Assembly (NCBI RefSeq): GCF_041434935.1
Contig: NZ_CP107964.1
Coordinates: 4,464,001-4,528,000, forward strand
Direction of reading: 5' to 3'
Length of the DNA: 64,000 bases
Origin: Kitasatospora sp. NBC_00374
GTDB lineage: Bacteria > Actinomycetota > Actinomycetes > Streptomycetales > Streptomycetaceae
The position numbers were made by a program, and so were the translations under genes. Shown here piece after piece: positions 43,525 to 51,771 of this stretch (its first letter is position 1; each line of letters begins with the position of its first letter). The notes under the pieces are model-generated. The model worked only from the letters and a program-made list of their open reading frames with translations. It was not told the DNA's origin and did no database searches.

Positions 43525-43901
43525 CCGAGGGCTAGGGGCTGATCGTCGCGTGCTGTCGGACCGGCAATCCTGAGGGCAGGACAGCAGCCGCGGAAATGTC
43601 GGATTCGCCGCCCTGAGCCTCCGGACCACTGGTCCGGAGGCTCAGGGTCTCGCCGACACGGGCGCGACCGGCGACGGAAAGCCGGACAGGACTCCCCTCG
43701 GCAGCGGTCTCGTCCGGGGCTGGGAGGCCGGTGCCCTGGCCGCGCAGCGCCTCGCACAGCGCGGGATTCCGGCCCGGCCGCCCGGAGTATCCTGGAGATC
43801 ACCGAAGGCACTTCGCATGCCGGCACCGGACACTGGCGTCGTCTCCGGCGCAAGACTAGTTCGGAGCCGGTTCGACCGGTTTCGCAGTCAGGTCGTCCAT
43901 C
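43525..43901. other. 377-base spacer after the surface-protein gene
   Basis: It contains the 18-bp-arm terminator at 43611-43647. The remaining 250 bases have no supported gene; the minus strand is open in places but without convincing start or codon bias. Confidence 0.5.
43611..43647. terminator. Near-perfect long palindrome, terminator of the surface-protein gene
   Basis: CCCTGAGCCTCCGGACCA (43611-43628) is perfectly complementary to 43630-43647, with a single base between the arms. Confidence 0.85.
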
Positions 43902-44477
43902 ATGACCGTGACCTTCGACCGCGCGATTAATCCACGGCCTTCGGAATCACCCGTCCGGCTGTCACTGGCGCCTGACGGCGTGCGTCCCGGCCGTCTGGAC
44001 GGCGCCTGGTGGCCCCGTTCGCGTGATCTTCTCATTGAAATCCCCTCGCTGGTAGCGGAATTGGACCAGCGCTGGGGTCGTGTCACCCGGATCACGGTGA
44101 ACCCCGCACAGTGGCCGGAGATCCCCCGGCGGATTCCGGCCGCAGGGCACATCATCCATGTCGGCTGGTTCACCACGGAGCAGGACGAACACACGATCAT
44201 GGTGTGCTCGTACGCACCTCCCCTCCTGGAGCTGCTGATCGTTCCGCCGGCGACGGACGTCGTCGATGCCGCTCGCCTGATGTCCGAAGCGGCCGACCCG
44301 GGCGGCGCCCGGACCGCGAGTGCGCTGCTCGGAGGTGAGGACGACGGCCTTCCGGAGCGGGAGGTCCGTACCGACTTCCTGCCTTCGGCCGCCACGCCTG
44401 CCGCGGGAACGGGTGCGGCCGACCGCCGCGCGGGCGTAGCCCGGATGCGTGCCGAGACGTGGCCCGCGCCCGGGTAG
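43902..44477 (+). CDS. DUF5994 family protein
   Basis: 191 residues. The pattern RLSLAPDGVRPGRLDGAWWP, RSRDLLIEIPSLVAELDQRW, GRVTRITVNPAQWPEIPRRI and HIIHVGWFTTEQDEHTIMVC is that of the actinobacterial DUF5994 family, with no known function. It is soluble, with no signal peptide. The C-terminal 40 residues are low-complexity. The start is weakly supported (CAGG about 15 bases upstream). Confidence 0.8.
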   Translation: MTVTFDRAINPRPSESPVRLSLAPDGVRPGRLDGAWWPRSRDLLIEIPSLVAELDQRWGRVTRITVNPAQWPEIPRRIPAAGHIIHVGWFTTEQDEHTIMVCSYAPPLLELLIVPPATDVVDAARLMSEAADPGGARTASALLGGEDDGLPEREVRTDFLPSAATPAAGTGAADRRAGVARMRAETWPAPG

Positions 44478-44512
44478 GCGTCGCTCTCGCCCTGTCGGCC
44501 GCGGCAGAGGGC

Positions 44513-44767
44513 TCACGACTCGCGTGACCACTCGGTTTCGGCTTGGGGTTCGCCGGCGGCGTGGCGCCCCTCCCAAGTCCGTACCCTGATCGCCCTGGGG
44601 CCCGGGGCCGGTGTGGAGAGCGTGCGCACGAACACGTCCCGCAGGTGGTTGGCCGCCTTCTGGGGCGGTCCGTCGTACTCCAGGGGATTCGGCACGGGAG
44701 CGTCGCGCTGCTCGGACCAGTCGCCGTCGTCGTCCTGGGTTTCGAGAGTCCACCGGTACTGCCGCAT
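44513..44767 (-). CDS. Small hypothetical protein
   Basis: 84 residues from the ATG at 44767, with GGAGG six bases upstream, a clear ribosome site. The sequence (MRQYRWTLETQDDDGDWSEQ, NHLRDVFVRTL, AIRVRTWEG) is acidic and soluble, resembling small actinobacterial proteins without annotation. Convergent with the DUF5994 gene. Confidence 0.7.
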   Translation of the reverse strand: MRQYRWTLETQDDDGDWSEQRDAPVPNPLEYDGPPQKAANHLRDVFVRTLSTPAPGPRAIRVRTWEGRHAAGEPQAETEWSRES

Positions 44768-44969
44768 CCTGGCCTCCTGTGCCGACGGCGCCCCGCTTCC
44801 AGGACACGACCGTATGGGCCCGGCGTCCCGTCGGCGACCGGTGGCCCGGCCGGCGCCGCGGCGGGGCGAGTGGTCGATCGCCCCGATTCACCCGCGCCGG
44901 AGCACCGGCGGGTGCGGCGGTCGCCCCGGTGGGACGATGGGAGACGCCCACTGACGTCGGAGGTTGCTG

Positions 44970-45326
44970 ATGTTCGAAGCGGCTGACATCCGGGAATGGC
45001 GTGGCCACCACGTGGTCGATGTCGACGGCCACAAGATCGGCAGGCTGGAGGCGGTCTACGTCGACACCGCGACCGACCTGCCCTCGTTCGCCACCGTCAC
45101 CGTCGGGATGCCCACGCGCCGCCGACTGGTGTTCGTCCCGCTCGCCGATGCGCTGGTGGGGCCGGGCTATCTGCGGGTCGCCCGCTCCAAGAACCAGGTC
45201 AAGAACGCCCCGGCGATCGACACCGACGGTGAGCTGCCGGCCGAGGACGAGCCGGCCGTCTTCGCCCACTACGAGCTGGACTACGCGCCGGGCGGGGGCG
45301 GTGAACGTCGCCTGGCGCGACGCTAG
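44970..45326 (+). CDS. PRC-barrel domain protein
   Basis: 118 residues from the ATG at 44970, chosen for GGAGG at 44959-44963. It has a single PRC-barrel: DIREWRGHHVVDVDGHKIGR, LEAVYVDTATDLPSFATVTV and RRLVFVPLADALVGPGYLRV. PRC barrels occur in RNA-processing and photosynthetic proteins and in many actinobacterial stress proteins. The function is undetermined. Its last codons and TAG stop lie in a 22-bp tandem duplication. A small membrane peptide gene follows. Confidence 0.85.
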   Translation: MFEAADIREWRGHHVVDVDGHKIGRLEAVYVDTATDLPSFATVTVGMPTRRRLVFVPLADALVGPGYLRVARSKNQVKNAPAIDTDGELPAEDEPAVFAHYELDYAPGGGGERRLARR

Positions 45327-45360
45327 AGCCCGGGAGACGCGACGCTAGAGCCCGGGAGAC
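45317..45360. repeat. Perfect 22-bp tandem duplication across the PRC-barrel stop codon
   Basis: Bases 45317-45338 (GCGACGCTAGAGCCCGGGAG followed by AC) are repeated exactly at 45339-45360. The first copy contains the TAG stop; the second supplies the spacer before the next ribosome site. Confidence 0.97.
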
Positions 45361-45378
45361 ACGGGAAGGAGTCCCGAG

Positions 45379-45546
45379 ATGGCACTGGTGCTGTTCCTCA
45401 TCATCGTGGCGATCGTGCTCGGCATCATCGGCGTCGTCGCGGACGGTCTGCTTTACCTGTTGTTCCTCGGCATCGTCGTCCTGGTGGTCGCGCTGGTCGT
45501 CGCCGGCGCGCGGTTCCGGAGCGGAGGGCGGCGTCCAGGCCGCTGA
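45379..45546 (+). CDS. 55-residue hydrophobic membrane peptide
   Basis: ATG at 45379 with AAGGAG seven bases upstream, stop at 45544-45546. Two hydrophobic segments (VLFLIIVAIVLGIIGVVADG and LLYLLFLGIVVLVVALVVAG) are joined by a short turn with Asp. The tail RFRSGGRRPGR is strongly basic, so the C terminus should be cytoplasmic. Similar small hydrophobic peptides are common in streptomycetes; none is characterised to my knowledge. It is probably co-transcribed with the PRC-barrel gene. Confidence 0.78.
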   Translation: MALVLFLIIVAIVLGIIGVVADGLLYLLFLGIVVLVVALVVAGARFRSGGRRPGR

Positions 45547-45661
45547 GGCCATCCGGGGCGATTTGCCGAGGCCGCCGGCAAGTGGGCTCGCCCGGAGGCA
45601 GGTTGACCGCCGGGCGGACCGGGCATCCCCTTCCTGAGTCGGGTCCGACCGGGGGGATGCC

Positions 45662-46297
45662 ATGGATGTGGGTGCGCTCGCGCACGCGGTCTGGGTCGTT
45701 CTGCTGCCGGTGATGCTGTTCGTCTCGCTCCTGCGGTTCCTGTTCGTACGGGGGATCAGGACGGGGCCGCTGCTGGTCCTGCTGCTGTGGAGCGGGGCGG
45801 CGCTGTGGCAGGGCTACGGCACCGGGCCGGGCTGGTTGGTCCCGGCGGCGTACGGGGTGCTCGGGCTGGCGCTGCTGGAGATCCTGGTCGTCCTGGTCAA
45901 GGTGGTCCGGGTGCGGGTGGTGACCCCGGAGGGGCTGCGGCACCTGGTGGCCGCGGCGCGGGAGTCGACCGGGCGGGTGGTGATGATGCTCGCGGTGGTC
46001 CCGAACGGGAACCTCCTGGTCGAGGAGGTGCCGCCGGGGACGGGGTCGCGGAGCGTGCGGCTCACCGAGGGATGCCCGCTCTGCTTCGTCGAAGGGGTGG
46101 CGTCGGAGCTGGTCGGTGCCGGGGGCCCGGTGGTCGAGGAGTACCGGGCGCGGCTGGCGGGCGGGGTCAACCAGCTGCTCTTCCTGCGCAGACTGGCGCC
46201 CGGGGCGCCGTGGGAGTACCGGCTGGACGACGCCGCGGGGCGGCCCGCCGTCCACCGCAACCCCGGTTGCCCGCAGCACGGCGGCCGGCTGCTCTGA
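45662..46297 (+). CDS. Membrane protein of unknown function with C-terminal Cys motifs
   Basis: 211 residues, ATG at 45662 after GGGGGG. Three N-terminal membrane helices (AVWVVLLPVMLFVSLLRFLF, PLLVLLLWSGAALW, VPAAYGVLGLALLEILVVLV) lead into a soluble domain. It has CPLCF near residue 140 and CPQHGGRLL at the very end, plus an HRNPGC segment, so a small metal site is possible. The family is not recognised. Convergent with the next gene. Confidence 0.65.
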   Translation: MDVGALAHAVWVVLLPVMLFVSLLRFLFVRGIRTGPLLVLLLWSGAALWQGYGTGPGWLVPAAYGVLGLALLEILVVLVKVVRVRVVTPEGLRHLVAAARESTGRVVMMLAVVPNGNLLVEEVPPGTGSRSVRLTEGCPLCFVEGVASELVGAGGPVVEEYRARLAGGVNQLLFLRRLAPGAPWEYRLDDAAGRPAVHRNPGCPQHGGRLL

Positions 46298-46316
46298 CCG
46301 TGCGGACCGGAGCCGC

Positions 46317-47162
46317 TCAGACCTCGTCCGGGCCGGTGAAGTCGGGTGACGTGTAGCCGGGGCCGGTGAACTCGGCGGGGCGGGGCCGCCTGCCCTCCGG
46401 ATCGGTGACGCCCTCGACGCCGGGGCTGGAGAATCCGGGGCTGGAGTAGCGGGCGCTGCTGTAGCCCGGGCTGAGCAGTTCGGGTGGGACGGGTCGGCCG
46501 CCGGGCTGTGGGGAGAGCGCGGGCTCGGAGTCGAGGTTGGCGAGCAGGTAGGGGATGACGGCGCGCTCGCGCAGGGCGGTGTGCCAGACGCGGCGGGCCT
46601 CGGCCAGATCGGCGTGCAGCTGCGGATCCTGGCCTGCCGGGGTGGACGCGCCGTCCCGACGGGCCGTCAGCAGCAGGCCGACGCCGCCGATCAGCAGCGC
46701 GGCCAGGGCGATGACGACGGCGACCCAGCCGGCCGTCACCAGGGCGTGGCCCAGGGCCAGGTCGGAGCTGGTGGCCTGGACCGAGTAGCCGAGCAGCAGC
46801 AGGATGCAGCCGCCACCGCCCGCCAGGACGGGCGCGAGCGCGGTGAGCACCGGGAACAGCCCGGCGCCCTCCCCGAGCGCGGGGCCGGCGCCTGCGCCCG
46901 CGGCGCCGTCGCCGGCCCCGGCTCTGCTCCGGTCCGGGGCGGTGAGACCGTCGCGCAGGTCGACGTAGTGCCGGTACTCGGTGGCCGCCGTGGAGGCGAT
47001 CTCGGCCGCCGCGAGCACGGCCTTGGTGTGCAGCTGCTCGGCGTTGAGGTGCGGGCCGGGCGCGCGCAGTGCTTCGAGGACGGATCCGTCGCGCAGTGCT
47101 TCGTCGAGGATCCGGAGGAAGTCCGGGCGGTCCTCGGCGAGCAGGTGCGGGGCGTTGCTCAT
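46317..47162 (-). CDS. Membrane protein of unknown function
   Basis: 281 residues, ATG at 47162. A helical N-terminal part (FLRILDEALRDGSVLEALRA, EIASTAATEYRHYVDLRDGL) is followed by a Gly/Ala linker and two membrane helices (about residues 105-165). The C-terminal tail is Pro/Ser/Tyr-rich with repeated SPGYSS, SPGFSSPG, TGPGYTSPDFTGP units and is probably disordered. No family was recognised. Confidence 0.65.
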   Translation of the reverse strand: MSNAPHLLAEDRPDFLRILDEALRDGSVLEALRAPGPHLNAEQLHTKAVLAAAEIASTAATEYRHYVDLRDGLTAPDRSRAGAGDGAAGAGAGPALGEGAGLFPVLTALAPVLAGGGGCILLLLGYSVQATSSDLALGHALVTAGWVAVVIALAALLIGGVGLLLTARRDGASTPAGQDPQLHADLAEARRVWHTALRERAVIPYLLANLDSEPALSPQPGGRPVPPELLSPGYSSARYSSPGFSSPGVEGVTDPEGRRPRPAEFTGPGYTSPDFTGPDEV

Positions 47163-47395
47163 GGGTACCCCGTTCCGCTGGAGTCACGGAGGTGGATGGT
47201 CCGCGCGGGCCTGCCGCGCCGGGCCGCCGGGGCGAAAGCCGGTGGTGGCGGCCGGACGAGGGGCCTCGCGTGGTGCCTCGATGGTAGGGGTCGGCGAGCC
47301 GGCGCTGACAGTAGGTTTCCGGATTTTCAGTACCGTCAGCGGCTCGGCAGCGCAGGAGAGTTGTTCAGTTGTCTGTCGCAGGAGCGGACATCATG

Positions 47396-48664
47396 TCAGT
47401 TCAGCGGCAGTCGGGCGACCAGCAGCCGGCCTTCCATGGTGACCCCGCCGTCCATCGCGATGGCCAGCTCGTCGGCGTAGATGTAGGGCCCCGGCACGTG
47501 CGGCGGCGCGTCGTCGGCCTGGTCCACCCCGGTCAGGTACGGGATCGGGCTGTGGCCGTGCACCACCCGGTAGCCGCCGTAGGCGTCCAGCAGTTCGTGG
47601 ACGGCGAGCGGGCCGGACTGCCCGCGGAAGGCGAACCGCTTGGTGAACTTGCGGAAGCAGTCCCACCACTCGTCGATGCCCTCGTCGGCCAGCACCACGT
47701 GGACGGCGTCGTTGACCTCGGCGATCGACTGGCCGTACTCCAGGTACGCGGTGGTGTCGGAGTGCAGCAGCAGGTGGCCGTCCTCGATGGCGATCGCGGG
47801 CAGCCGGGAGAGCCAGCTGATGTGATGCTGCTCCAGCCGCTCCAGGTCGTGCTGCTGGCCGCCGTTGAGCCGCCAGGCGGCGAGGAAGGACGCGGTGCCC
47901 GCGGTGGACTGCACGGGCTCGTCGCCGTAGCGGGCGGCGCCCAGGAAGAGCAGCTCGTGGTTGCCCATCAGGGCCCGGCAGTAGCCTCCGGCGGCGGCGG
48001 CCTCGGCGGCCAGCTGCATCACCAGGTTGATCACGCCGATGCCGTCCGGGCCGCGGTCGGTGAAGTCGCCGAGGAACCAGACCCGGGAGCGGCCGGCCGC
48101 CCAGTGGCCGTCGTCGTCGATCAGGCCCTGCTGGTGCAGCGCGGCCAGCAGCTCGTCCAGGTAGCCGTGCACGTCGCCGATCACGTACAGCGGCCCGGGA
48201 GCCTCGCCGGGCTCGGGCTGCGGGTACGGGAAGTGCACCTCGGGGATCGCCTCCGGGATCGGCGGGCCGAGCTCGATGGTCGGCGGGTCCTCGGACTGCG
48301 GCGGGGCGGGCGCGGCCTGCGGCGGGGCCTGCGGCGGGGCCTGCGGCGGGGCGGGCGCGGGCTCGGGCGCGGAGCTGTACTCGGGCTCGTATCCGCCCTC
48401 GTACTGGCCGCTCGGCGCGTAGTGGCCGGGCACCTGGCCGACGGCCACCGCCTGCTGCACTCCGGGCAGGTGACCGGGTGTCGGCCAGTGCTGCTCCAGG
48501 TAACGCGCGCCGCCGAAGCCGCTGTAGGTCTGCTCGAACGGGTAGCCGGCCGGTGGTTCGGCGGGCTCGTAGTAGGAGCCGTACGGGAGCACGTCGAGGT
48601 CCTGCTGTGGGTGGGGGCCTGAGTCGGGCAGTTCAGGCCCGGGGAAGCGGTCCTCGGGTGTCAT
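47396..48664 (-). CDS. Calcineurin-like metallophosphoesterase with Pro-rich N terminus
   Basis: 422 residues from the ATG at 48664. Residues 1-140 are Pro/Gln/Tyr-rich, with a PPQA repeat, and probably disordered. The phosphoesterase motifs follow in order: LYVIGDVHGYLDELL, WFLGDFTDRGPDG, ALMGNHELLF, then late His residues in GYRVVHGHSPIPYL. This is the dimetal PPP/ApaH-like fold; substrates could be phosphoproteins, dinucleotides or other phosphate esters. The start lacks a strong ribosome site; the open frame continues to 48718. Confidence 0.87.
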   Translation of the reverse strand: MTPEDRFPGPELPDSGPHPQQDLDVLPYGSYYEPAEPPAGYPFEQTYSGFGGARYLEQHWPTPGHLPGVQQAVAVGQVPGHYAPSGQYEGGYEPEYSSAPEPAPAPPQAPPQAPPQAAPAPPQSEDPPTIELGPPIPEAIPEVHFPYPQPEPGEAPGPLYVIGDVHGYLDELLAALHQQGLIDDDGHWAAGRSRVWFLGDFTDRGPDGIGVINLVMQLAAEAAAAGGYCRALMGNHELLFLGAARYGDEPVQSTAGTASFLAAWRLNGGQQHDLERLEQHHISWLSRLPAIAIEDGHLLLHSDTTAYLEYGQSIAEVNDAVHVVLADEGIDEWWDCFRKFTKRFAFRGQSGPLAVHELLDAYGGYRVVHGHSPIPYLTGVDQADDAPPHVPGPYIYADELAIAMDGGVTMEGRLLVARLPLN

Positions 48665-48879
48665 TCGCCCATCATAGGAAGACCACTCTCCCGGCGTCCT
48701 CACCTGGTCGGTATCCAATTCGTCCGAACGTCCTCCGGGCGGTCCCGACTGCCCGGTCCGCCCCCTTCTGTGATGGTCCAGACCATAAGGCCGGACCGGC
48801 CCGGATCACCGGCCGGGTACGGACCACCGGCCCGCCGTGGACCCTCCGCGGCGTGCCGCCGTACCCGGCCGGGCGGCCG

Positions 48880-50037
48880 TCACTCCTCGCCGGGCGGGCG
48901 GGGCGGGTTGACGGTGGTCCGCGGGCTGCGGCGCTCCGAGGAGGCCCTGACGATCAGCTCGGTGGGCATCAGGGTGCCCGGCGGAGGCCCTGTCCCGGCG
49001 GTGCGGAACCGGGGCGGGAAGAGCCGCCCGGTGTCCGAACCGGTGCCCGAGTCGACTCCCTCGATCGCGTCGATGAGCAGGTTGACCACGGTGGTGCCGA
49101 TCCGCCGGGGCTTGAGCGAGAGGGTGGTGATCGGGGGCTCGGTGCCCGCGTACACGTCGCTCTCGCTGCAGCAGACCAGCAGCAGGTCGTCCGGCACCCG
49201 CAGGCCGTACCGCCGGGCGGCGGCCAGCAGGTCGGTGCCGTTCGGGTCGAACAGGCCGTACACCGCGTCCGGACGGTCCGGACGGGCCAGCAGCCGGTCG
49301 GCGGCGAGTGCGCCGGCGGCGGGGTCGTGGGCGGGGTAGGCCTCGTAGACCGGCTCCTGGCCGACCCGGTGGCACCAGCCGAGGTAGGCGTCGGTGGAGA
49401 GCCGGGTGTAGGTGTCGGTACTGGTGCCGGTGAGCAGGCCGATCCGGCGGGCGCCGGCCTCGGAGAGGTGGTCGAGGATGCCGAGTACGGCGGCCTCGTG
49501 GTCGTTGTCCACCCAGGCGGTCACCGGGCAGTTGCCCGGCTTGCCGTCGCTGACCACCGGTACGCCGGACCGGTAGAGCTCGCTGACCAGCGGGTCCTGG
49601 TCGGGCGGGTCGATCACCACGGTGCCGTCGAGGGCGATGTTGCTCCAGACGTCGTGGCGGGAGGAGGCGGGCAGGACCACCAGGGCGTAGCCGCGGCTGA
49701 GGGCGGCGCTGGTGGCGGCGCGGGCCATCTCGGCGAAGTAGGCGAATTCGGTGAAGGTGAAAGGCTCCTCGCCGTAGGTGGTGACGGTCAGTCCGATCAG
49801 GCCGGACCGGCCGGTGCGCAGGGTCCGGGCGGCGGCGGAGGGGCGGTAGCCGAGGCGCTCGGCGACTTCGCGCACCCGGCTTCTGGTCTCGTCGGGCAGG
49901 CGGCCCTTACCGTTCAAGGCGTCGGAGACCGTGGTGATCGACACTCCGGCGGCTGCCGCCACGTCCCGGATGCCGGCCCGCTCCAGACGCCGCGAGGCGG
50001 TGGGTCGCCGACCGCTCTGGTTGGCTGCTGCTGTCAT
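48880..50037 (-). CDS. LacI family transcriptional regulator
   Basis: 385 residues from the ATG at 50037; the ATG at 50091 would add 18 residues, and neither has a clear ribosome site. The LacI helix-turn-helix and hinge are RAGIRDVAAAAGVSITTVSD and ALNGKGRLPDETRSRVREVA. The periplasmic-binding-like core follows (GLIGLTVTTYGEEPFTFTEF, VPVVSDGKPGNCPVTAWVDN, RIGLLTGTSTDTYTR, AVYGLFDPNGTDLL). It probably senses a sugar or related ligand. A quasi-palindrome with central ACGT at 50096-50111 may be its own operator. It is divergent from the HisC-type gene. Confidence 0.9.
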   Translation of the reverse strand: MTAAANQSGRRPTASRRLERAGIRDVAAAAGVSITTVSDALNGKGRLPDETRSRVREVAERLGYRPSAAARTLRTGRSGLIGLTVTTYGEEPFTFTEFAYFAEMARAATSAALSRGYALVVLPASSRHDVWSNIALDGTVVIDPPDQDPLVSELYRSGVPVVSDGKPGNCPVTAWVDNDHEAAVLGILDHLSEAGARRIGLLTGTSTDTYTRLSTDAYLGWCHRVGQEPVYEAYPAHDPAAGALAADRLLARPDRPDAVYGLFDPNGTDLLAAARRYGLRVPDDLLLVCCSESDVYAGTEPPITTLSLKPRRIGTTVVNLLIDAIEGVDSGTGSDTGRLFPPRFRTAGTGPPPGTLMPTELIVRASSERRSPRTTVNPPRPPGEE

Positions 50038-50095
50038 GGCGGACCGATCGTATGGCTCGTGACGCCGCTGCGTGACCGGTTCACTACTCATTGAT

Positions 50096-50111
50096 GAAGA
50101 TACGTTTCTTC
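50096..50111. promoter_or_regulatory. Candidate LacI-family operator
   Basis: GAAGATACGTTTCTTC is symmetric at 14 of 16 positions around a central CG, the usual form of LacI-family sites. It lies 59 bases before the LacI start codon. Confidence 0.5.
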
Positions 50112-50229
50112 CTGAGTGCGCCCGAACAACCCCCTTCGATACCTGCCCAGATCCGGCCGTCTTACCTCTGACATGTGCCATTGGAACCCGGCAGAATGGC
50201 TGATCTGCACCCGTAACCCGAACGAGCAT

Positions 50230-50247
50230 CTCACCCCTACGGGTGAG
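50230..50247. promoter_or_regulatory. Perfect inverted repeat upstream of hisC
   Basis: CTCACCC-CTAC-GGGTGAG has 7-bp arms, 132 bases before the hisC start. It is an operator or a small RNA hairpin. Confidence 0.35.
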
Positions 50248-50378
50248 CGCGGTGGGTATCGTTCAGGGCACCCGACCGGGGTGGTGCGGGTGCGTACCGA
50301 GGACTGCGTGTGTCGGCGATCCCGTACGCACGCGATCTGATGGCCGCAGCCTGGCGGCTGGAGAGAACGGAGACGACC

Positions 50379-51458
50379 GTGAGCGGAACGGCAGCGCAGG
50401 GTCCTCGGCTGAGGCCGAGCCTGGACGGCATCCCGACCTACAAGCCCGGCAAGCCGGCCGGAGCCGACGCGTACAAACTGTCCTCCAACGAGAACCCCTA
50501 CCCGCCGCTGGCCGGCGTGCTGGAGGCCGCCGTCGCCGCGGCCGGGTCGCTCAACCGCTACCCGGACATGGCCGTCACCGGCCTCACCGAGGAGCTCTCC
50601 CGCCGCTTCGACGTGCCGGCCGAGCACATCGCCACCGGCACCGGCTCGGTCAGCGTCGCGCAGTCCCTGGTCCTCTCCACGGCCGGCCCCGGCGACGAGG
50701 TGATCTTCGCCTGGCGCTCCTTCGAGGCCTACCCGATCATCACCCAGGTGGCCGGTGCCACCCCCGTCCCGGTGCCGCTCACCGCGACCGAGGAGCACGA
50801 CCTCGACGCGATGCTCGCGGCGATCACCGACCGGACCCGGCTGATCTTCGTCTGCAACCCCAACAACCCCACCGGCACCGCGATCCGCCGCGACGAGCTG
50901 GTGCGGTTCCTGGACGCCGTGCCGACCGACATCCTCGTGGTGCTGGACGAGGCGTACATCGAGTTCATCCGCGACGAGCGGGTGCCCAACGGCATCGACC
51001 TCTACCGCGACCGCCCGAACGTCTGCGTGCTGCGCACCTTCTCCAAGGCGTACGGCCTGGCCGGGCTGCGGGTCGGCTTCGCCGTCGCGCACGAGCCGGT
51101 GGCGACCGCGCTGCGCAAGACCGCGGTGCCGTTCGGCGTCAGCCAGATCGCCCAGGACGCGGCCGTCGCCTCGCTGCGGGCCGAGGACCAGCTGCTGGAG
51201 CGGGTCGAGGCGCTGGTCGCCGAGCGCACCCGGGTGGTGGCCGCGCTGACCGCTCAGGGCTGGGCCCTGGCCGACTCGCAGGCCAACTTCGTCTGGCTGC
51301 GGCTGGGCGACCGCGCCCTGGACTTCGCCGCGACCTGCGCGGCGGCGGGTGTCGTGGTGCGGCCGTTCCAGGGGGACGGCGTGCGGATCACGATCGGCGA
51401 GGTGGCCGGCAACGACATCTTCCTGGCGGCGGCGGAGGCGTTCCGCGAGGAGCTGTAG
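50379..51458 (+). CDS. hisC: Histidinol-phosphate aminotransferase-type enzyme
   Basis: 359 residues from the GTG at 50379, with CGGAGA seven bases upstream; the open frame begins at 50310. It is a fold-type I PLP enzyme with YKLSSNENPYPP, NRYPDMAVTGL, VCNPNNPTGTAIRRDEL, VVLDEAYIEF and the PLP Lys K223 in TFSKAYGLAGLRVGF. HisC-type enzymes convert imidazole-acetol phosphate and glutamate to histidinol phosphate, and related copies act on aromatic amino acids. It stands apart from any other his gene, so it may be the second (hisC2-like or aromatic) copy known next to cyd genes in streptomycetes. Confidence 0.9.
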   Translation: MSGTAAQGPRLRPSLDGIPTYKPGKPAGADAYKLSSNENPYPPLAGVLEAAVAAAGSLNRYPDMAVTGLTEELSRRFDVPAEHIATGTGSVSVAQSLVLSTAGPGDEVIFAWRSFEAYPIITQVAGATPVPVPLTATEEHDLDAMLAAITDRTRLIFVCNPNNPTGTAIRRDELVRFLDAVPTDILVVLDEAYIEFIRDERVPNGIDLYRDRPNVCVLRTFSKAYGLAGLRVGFAVAHEPVATALRKTAVPFGVSQIAQDAAVASLRAEDQLLERVEALVAERTRVVAALTAQGWALADSQANFVWLRLGDRALDFAATCAAAGVVVRPFQGDGVRITIGEVAGNDIFLAAAEAFREEL

Positions 51459-51771
51459 GCGGGATGGCGGCGGGGTGGGGCTGACGGCGGACCGATGGCA
51501 GTCGACGGATGACAGATGTTGAAATCTGTCATCCGATCGCTGTTGTCCGACGGCTGTCAGCGCCCCGCCCGCCCCGCCCGCCCCCACGATGTGAGGACCC
51601 GACCGGGAATCGCTGGGAGTTGGCTGGGAGCTGGACCAACCTTCGGTCAGCTTCCGGTAGGGCGCAGCCCCGGCGGGCCGCATATCTGGCGGCTTGCCCG
51701 GCTTCCCGTGGTCAGGAAGCTCCCAGCCCGGGCCCAGGATCCCGAAAGGGCGCGGCGCGAAGCTGTGCGGC
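51459..51771. other. 313-base spacer between hisC and the efflux operon
   Basis: It contains the 12-bp-arm hairpin at 51506-51535 and must carry the promoter of the MacA-like gene. No coding frame was seen. Confidence 0.5.
51506..51535. terminator. Perfect hairpin after hisC
   Basis: CGGATGACAGAT (51506-51517) and ATCTGTCATCCG (51524-51535) form 12-bp arms around a GTTGAA loop, 48 bases after the stop. The moderate GC content also fits an operator for the efflux operon. Confidence 0.6.

Larger units (their letters stand above)
50038..50378. other. 341-base divergent control region between the lacI-type and hisC genes
   Basis: It contains the LacI-type quasi-palindrome (50096-50111) and the inverted repeat at 50230-50247. 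No gene was seen. Confidence 0.5.
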
